NCBI RefSeq assembly: GCF_003479805.1
Contig: NZ_QUHV01000001.1
Span: 258,742 to 322,741, forward strand
Direction: 5' to 3'
Origin: Collinsella sp. AF08-23
GTDB taxonomy: Bacteria; Actinomycetota; Coriobacteriia; Coriobacteriales; Coriobacteriaceae
Length of the DNA: 64,000 bases
The notes below the pieces were generated by a model. That model saw nothing but the letters and a program-made list of their open reading frames with translations, did no database searches and was not told the origin of the DNA. A program made the position numbers and the translations under genes. Below are positions 59,581-64,000 of this stretch, piece by piece (the first letter of the stretch is position 1; each line of letters opens with the position of its first letter).

Positions 59581-59699
59581 CCGTAAGGCCTAAAACTCCC
59601 ACCGGAATCCCCCGGCGGTCCCACGCGCTCAGCTTCGCGGCAATGCCGCTCAGAAGTCGCGCTTTGGGATCCGCCGGGGGATTCCTGCGTTTACGGCCT
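59581..59699 (+). terminator. Large hairpin after groEL
   Basis: GGAATCCCCCGGCGGTCCC (59604-59622) pairs with GGGATCCGCCGGGGGATTCC (59667-59686) with one bulge, and an outer CCGTAA/TTACGG pair closes the structure. The loop is 44 bases. No long T-run follows, so it may be a bulky terminator or a structural repeat. The stretch 59700-60148 shows an AT-rich part before the next gene (TTGATT near 59980) but no further coding signal. Confidence 0.6.
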
Positions 59700-60148
59700 T
59701 GTATGGGCTGTGGTGGGGGAGGGTGCTTTAGGGTCTATGCGTTCTGCCCTACATCTTGCGCATCGTTGCTCGAGAACGGGGCGGCTTCGTCATGTTCGTC
59801 GGCATTTTAAACGGGATCGTCTTGTCCAGTATGCTCGACAGAATGGTAGGCGAACGATTCACGAGATGCCCTCCTCTTGACATGGAGAGGGGGTTCTACG
59901 TGTTTGAAGATGTTCGATTGGTTTGAACAATCTAATGTCGCGCATCTATCTCTTGTTGCGCATTCCCCATGTGCTGCCTTGATTTAAAACACCATTAATT
60001 CCAACATAAAAAACTCCCTCCATTTCAACCTACCGTTGCGATGGAATTACCGACCGTTAATCGAAATGCGGACATAATGTTCGAAAATGTTCGTTACATT
60101 GGGCCGGATATGCTGGGCTGCGCATGCAGCAAGGTTGATGGGAGACAG

Positions 60149-63100
60149 ATGGGAAGAAGGCAGAGCTTCGAGATGGCGGGGCGTCCGTTATTTCGCAACG
60201 TCTTGAGGCGCCCGCGTCATGTGATCGCCTACGCGCTCGCGGGCGCGGCTGTCACGGCGACGTGCGTGTTTGCGGCTCCTCCGGCGATCGCCGACCAAAC
60301 GGTGACGCCTCAGACCGCCCAAGGTTACTGGTCGTTTGAAAAGAAGAGCGAGGACGGCACCTACGTCAACGAGGGCACCAAGAAGGACCTCAAGCTGACG
60401 GTAAGCGGCGAGGGCGCAAAGGTCGAGGCGAGTGATCTAACGGCGCTCGGCGACTCGCTCAGTCTGGCCGATAAGACCAAGGACTTCGATGTCAGCGTCG
60501 ATAAGGCCGTTGACTCTCAGCAGAAGTACTCCATCTCGTTGTGGGTCAAGTCCGATGACAAGAACCCTGGCGAGAAGACAGCGTTGCTCCAGTTCGCCGA
60601 TCAAGGCCGTACGCTCTTGTATCAGCGCGCTAATGGCGAGTTCGTCTCGTACGTCGGTGGTAACGATATTCCTTTGGGCAACGATCCCAAGCGCGGCAGC
60701 TGGGAGCACCTCGTTCTTACTAAAACTGGCGATCCCCGCAATGTGACGCTTTATGTGAATGGTCAAAAGACGGGCGCAGGCGCTTGGTCGGAGAATCTTC
60801 CCGCCGGCATGATGAAGCTCATCATCGGCGAGCACAAGAACCCCAACGATATGTCCCGCTTCCAAGGGAAAATCGACGAGCTGTGCGTCTTCGATACCGT
60901 CCTGACCGAGCAGCAGGTCAAACAGCTCTATGCCTCGTACGGCGACATCACCATCGCCGACGAGCTCGCGCGCGATGTTGAAGCTGCGCAAAAGCTTTAC
61001 GACGACGCCTCTACCAAGGACGCTGCCGAGTACCAGTCTCTCAAGGTCGCTATCGACAAGGCGAATGCTGCCATAGAGGGCAAGGACGTCGAGGCCATGA
61101 AGGCTGCCAAGGCCGAGCTGGCCGCTTCAGTCGCCGCCGTGCGCGCGCTGGGTGCCACAATCAACATCGACCCGTCCGCCGTGGGCCGCGACATCGATGA
61201 TTCGCTCTTTGGCATCAACCATCGGTATTCCAACTACGGCTATGGCACCGTGAACGCGGACGGCACCGTTAAGGACGACTTCGCCGCGCTCTACAAGCAG
61301 GCGGGCTTTGGCTCCCTGCGCTACCCGGGCGGCACAATCTCCAATAACTACGTGTGGACCGAGTCCATTGGCGACCTCGATCCCAGCACCAAAGAGATTG
61401 AGCGCACCCCGCAGATCCACGGCTTCTATAACAACCAGGGCCAGGCGGGCTTTATACCTGCGTTCGGCCTGCTCGAGGTCGCAGAGTTCGCGGAGCAGAT
61501 GAACTCCGAGATCATCATGGTCTACGGCATCGGCCGCGGTGACGCGCTCGACGCTGCCGACATGGTCGAGTTCCTGAACGCCGAGCAGGGTACCAACCCC
61601 AACGGTGGTGTTGCTTGGGCCGATAGGCGCGCTGAGCTCGGCCACCCCGAACCCTTTGGCATCCGTTATTTCGAGATCGGCAATGAGAACAACCAGGGCG
61701 GCGATGACGGCACTGCCTCGCAGCAGTATTGGATGCCCAACGTCAACGGTGGTGCCCTTGAGGGCTATGTAGACGGTGGCACCGCGACCTTCAACAAGCA
61801 GTACGCCGTCATTCGTGGCGATTGGAACGTCGCCAAGTCTTACTCCACGGGTGAGAAGAACCAGGAATTCGCCTGCCGCTACGCACTTATCCCGCGCACC
61901 GATGAGAGCGGCAAGGCTCGTGACGCGGTCGTGAAGGACTCCGTCAAGGTCTACGTGGACGATGAGCTCTGGACGGCCGTCGACGACATCAAGACCGCCA
62001 AAGCAGGCGACAAGGTCTACCAGCTCGACATGACTACCGGCTTCTTCACCTTCGGCGATGGCGAGCACGGCGCGATCCCCGAGAAGGGCAAGCAGGTCAA
62101 GGTCGATTACCAGGTCGAGCGCGATGGCTTCATCGATATCTCCCAAGCCATGCGCAGCACCATGGATCAGATCAACAAAGATGCCGGAACCCAGGACGAG
62201 ATCGAGATCTACACCTCGTGGGAGGCCGACAATTTCGTCGACAAGATGCACGAGAAGAACGCCGACGCCCTCTACGACGGCATGGCTGTGCATCCCTACA
62301 CCAACAAGGTGGGAAATCCCGCCAACAACGACAACACCCCTACGGTTGAGAACAAGACGCAGTGGTACCTCGACGTCATGCGCTTGGGCGACGGTGTTGC
62401 CAACAACGTGCAGAGGCATGTCGACTACATGCGCAAGGTGACGGGCGACAACACCAAGGTGCCGGTCATTTCGGAGTACGGCATCTTCCGCTCGACCAAT
62501 ACCATGGTGCGTTCGCAGACGCATGCACTCTACATTGCCCGCGCCATCATGGAGTATGCCGAGCAGGGGAGCCCCTACATTCAAAAGCACTGTCTGGTGG
62601 ACTACTATTCCAGCGGCGCCGACTCGCTTGGCCCCACCCAGCAAGCCGTTATCCAGGCCGTTGCCCAGGGCAACCTGGACAACCAGAAGGACGGAACCGG
62701 CGAGTTCAAGTTCTTCTCCACGCCGAGCGCGCACATCTTCCAGATGCTGAATGGCAGCTTTGGCTCCAAGATGGTGGGCACGTCGCTTTCGAACGAAGGA
62801 ACGCTCTCCAACGGTGTATCCCAGCATTCCGTCATGGCCTCGACCGACGAGAACGGCACCGTCTACATTGCCATTGTCAACCTGGGCCTGAACGACGTTG
62901 AAACGGCCGGTGCCGATGCCGCGCTGTCGCAGAAGGTCACGCTCGCCGTGAACGGCATGGATCTCACGGGCAAGACGCTCAAGATCAAGACGCTTGCCGG
63001 TGACAGCTTCTACCAGGAGAACGACCTCGCCAACCCTGAGAACCTGGCGATTGAGGAGCGCACCGAGGAGGCAACGGGTGCCACGTATGAGCTTGAGCTC

Positions 63101-63574
63101 GCCCCGCACTCCTTCACGATCGTGGCCATTGGTGATGGCTCCGAGGAGCCGCCGGTGGATCCCGATCCGGAGCCCGAGCCCGAACCGACGGTCTACACGA
63201 TCAAGCTTATGCTCGATGGCGAGCCGTACAAGACCATTGATGTGGTGGACGGCAAGCTCTCCGAGGAGCTTCCCGTGCTCACTCGCGAGGGATGGGTTTT
63301 TGAGGGCTGGTTCTATGAGGACGGCACCGCGTTCGATTCCAGCAGGCCGATTGAGGGCGATCTGGTGCTGAGTGCCAAGTGGACCAAGGCATCGACGCCG
63401 GACGAACCGTCCGAGAAGCCGACCGACCCCAAACCCACGCCAAAGCCCGAGCAGAAGCCCCAGGGAGGCCTGCCCCAAACGGGCGATGCCTCGACGCTGA
63501 TGGTTGCAGGTGGCGTGGCTGTCGGTGTCGCAACGACAATAGCCGGCGCACGTGCTCGCAAGCGTCGCGTTTAG
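60149..63574 (+). CDS. Secreted LPXTG-anchored multi-domain glycoside hydrolase
   Basis: The 1141-aa protein has a signal peptide (cleavage likely after AIA48), a LamG-like domain (about 60-260), a FIVAR-like helical linker (about 270-340), a TIM-barrel hydrolase resembling GH51/clan A, an InlB-type repeat (GWVFEGWFYEDGT, about 1020-1085), a Pro-rich spacer and LPQTG at 1108 with membrane anchor and RKRR. EIGNEN supplies a probable acid/base Glu513 and VISEYG a nucleophile Glu776. The gap between them is over 260 residues because of an inserted domain of about 130 residues. GGGAG precedes ATG 60149. The substrate is unknown. Confidence 0.82.
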   Translation: MGRRQSFEMAGRPLFRNVLRRPRHVIAYALAGAAVTATCVFAAPPAIADQTVTPQTAQGYWSFEKKSEDGTYVNEGTKKDLKLTVSGEGAKVEASDLTALGDSLSLADKTKDFDVSVDKAVDSQQKYSISLWVKSDDKNPGEKTALLQFADQGRTLLYQRANGEFVSYVGGNDIPLGNDPKRGSWEHLVLTKTGDPRNVTLYVNGQKTGAGAWSENLPAGMMKLIIGEHKNPNDMSRFQGKIDELCVFDTVLTEQQVKQLYASYGDITIADELARDVEAAQKLYDDASTKDAAEYQSLKVAIDKANAAIEGKDVEAMKAAKAELAASVAAVRALGATINIDPSAVGRDIDDSLFGINHRYSNYGYGTVNADGTVKDDFAALYKQAGFGSLRYPGGTISNNYVWTESIGDLDPSTKEIERTPQIHGFYNNQGQAGFIPAFGLLEVAEFAEQMNSEIIMVYGIGRGDALDAADMVEFLNAEQGTNPNGGVAWADRRAELGHPEPFGIRYFEIGNENNQGGDDGTASQQYWMPNVNGGALEGYVDGGTATFNKQYAVIRGDWNVAKSYSTGEKNQEFACRYALIPRTDESGKARDAVVKDSVKVYVDDELWTAVDDIKTAKAGDKVYQLDMTTGFFTFGDGEHGAIPEKGKQVKVDYQVERDGFIDISQAMRSTMDQINKDAGTQDEIEIYTSWEADNFVDKMHEKNADALYDGMAVHPYTNKVGNPANNDNTPTVENKTQWYLDVMRLGDGVANNVQRHVDYMRKVTGDNTKVPVISEYGIFRSTNTMVRSQTHALYIARAIMEYAEQGSPYIQKHCLVDYYSSGADSLGPTQQAVIQAVAQGNLDNQKDGTGEFKFFSTPSAHIFQMLNGSFGSKMVGTSLSNEGTLSNGVSQHSVMASTDENGTVYIAIVNLGLNDVETAGADAALSQKVTLAVNGMDLTGKTLKIKTLAGDSFYQENDLANPENLAIEERTEEATGATYELELAPHSFTIVAIGDGSEEPPVDPDPEPEPEPTVYTIKLMLDGEPYKTIDVVDGKLSEELPVLTREGWVFEGWFYEDGTAFDSSRPIEGDLVLSAKWTKASTPDEPSEKPTDPKPTPKPEQKPQGGLPQTGDASTLMVAGGVAVGVATTIAGARARKRRV

Positions 63575-63576
63575 TC

Positions 63577-63612
63577 AAAAAGGATCCGTCCATTGAGGGC
63601 GGATCCTTTTTT
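63577..63612 (+). terminator. Rho-independent terminator after the hydrolase
   Basis: AAAAAGGATCCG pairs with CGGATCCTTTTTT (63600-63612) around TCCATTGAGGG. Confidence 0.93.
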
Positions 63613-63626
63613 GCATCGCGGTCCAC

Positions 63627-63740
63627 GTGACCGGCAAGGTTCTTGGCACCGATTGGTACGAGTGCGAGCTCGACGGCAAGACGGTCTACATGAGCGACGA
63701 CTGGCTTGACCCTGAGCTGCCGCAGGTCAAGAACCGCGCG
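63627..63740 (+). pseudogene. Possible remnant of an SH3-like domain protein
   Basis: The frame reads VTGKVLGTDWYECELDGKTVYMSDDWLDPELPQ, a pattern typical of bacterial SH3 repeats. No start with a ribosome site, no partner domain and no good end are present, and the terminator lies just upstream. It looks like the end of a lost surface protein. The stretch to 64000 has only a -10-like TATACAAT near 63890. Confidence 0.4.
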
Positions 63741-64000
63741 CGGGTTTTTGTGTCGAAGGCGCAATGGTGCATGATCGTTTTACCGCCCATGCATGCGTGG
63801 CGACTATGAAAGACAAAACAGCCACTATTGTCTTGCATGGTCGACACATATCGGGCGCCCCTCGTCATGTTCAATCCTGTACGCAGGTATACAATAGCTC
63901 GAGGTGTTTATCGAGCGATTGGATGCGAAATGGTGCGCACGAAGAGCCCCGGCCTTGTTCCACCCATTACAGTCTGAAATAGGCCATCGATAAATTTCGA

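Overview
The window looks like a chromosome segment of a gut-type Coriobacteriia actinobacterium, most like Collinsella. The reasons are the high GC content, the dependence on mannose-family and lactose-family PTS transporters, the lactobacillus-like tagatose-6-phosphate route next to actinobacterial housekeeping genes, an archaeal-type topoisomerase I, an LPXTG surface protein and Cys-type sulfatases. The assignment comes from reading the sequence; nothing was searched.

Region 1 (1-13637) handles amino sugars. It has the tail of one mannose-family PTS (IID), a GntR/UTRA regulator, AgaS and NagA, then two coupled DeoR-type regulators divergent from a complete second PTS (IIA-IIB-IIC-IID). A co-oriented group follows: two sulfatases without signal peptides, an unknown membrane-anchored helical protein and a TauE/SafE-type anion exporter. 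The best reading is uptake of N-acetylgalactosamine and possibly sulfated sugars, desulfation in the cytoplasm, deacetylation by NagA and deamination/isomerisation by AgaS to tagatose 6-phosphate.

Region 2 (13852-30844) handles beta-galactosides. Two paralogous modules each hold a lactose-type EIICB (lacE), a 6-phospho-beta-galactosidase (lacG) and a divergent LacI-family regulator. They appear to share one EIIA (lacF). A DeoR-type lacR starts lacR-lacA-lacB, followed by a lacX-like epimerase and lacC. A further DeoR regulator is divergent from a class II (GatY/KbaY-type) aldolase, which can stand in for LacD. Regions 1 and 2 therefore meet at tagatose 6-phosphate.

Region 3 (31290-59579) is mostly housekeeping: a ROK kinase, an aminotransferase, STAS, TatA/B-TatC, HypA-HypB, archaeal-type TopA, Tmk-HolB-RicT, ComF, a probable raiA-motif RNA, an amino-acid-type binding lipoprotein, HPF, DegV, a dehydrogenase with a His/Cys-rich tail, an NAD-type isocitrate dehydrogenase family enzyme, purine nucleoside phosphorylase, tRNA-Thr(CGT), a YtcJ-like amidohydrolase and GroES-GroEL. 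Region 4 (60149-63574) is one large LPXTG-anchored glycoside hydrolase, followed by a possible SH3-like remnant.

The gaps between genes are rich in hairpins. One family keeps a loop close to GCACCTGTCCC while its stems differ yet still pair (four copies). The two lac modules carry position-conserved hairpins with different but self-complementary arms, both in the lacE leaders and between lacE and lacG. Several longer inverted repeats (26-35 bp arms) have no associated gene. No CRISPR array, transposase, integrase or prophage was seen.
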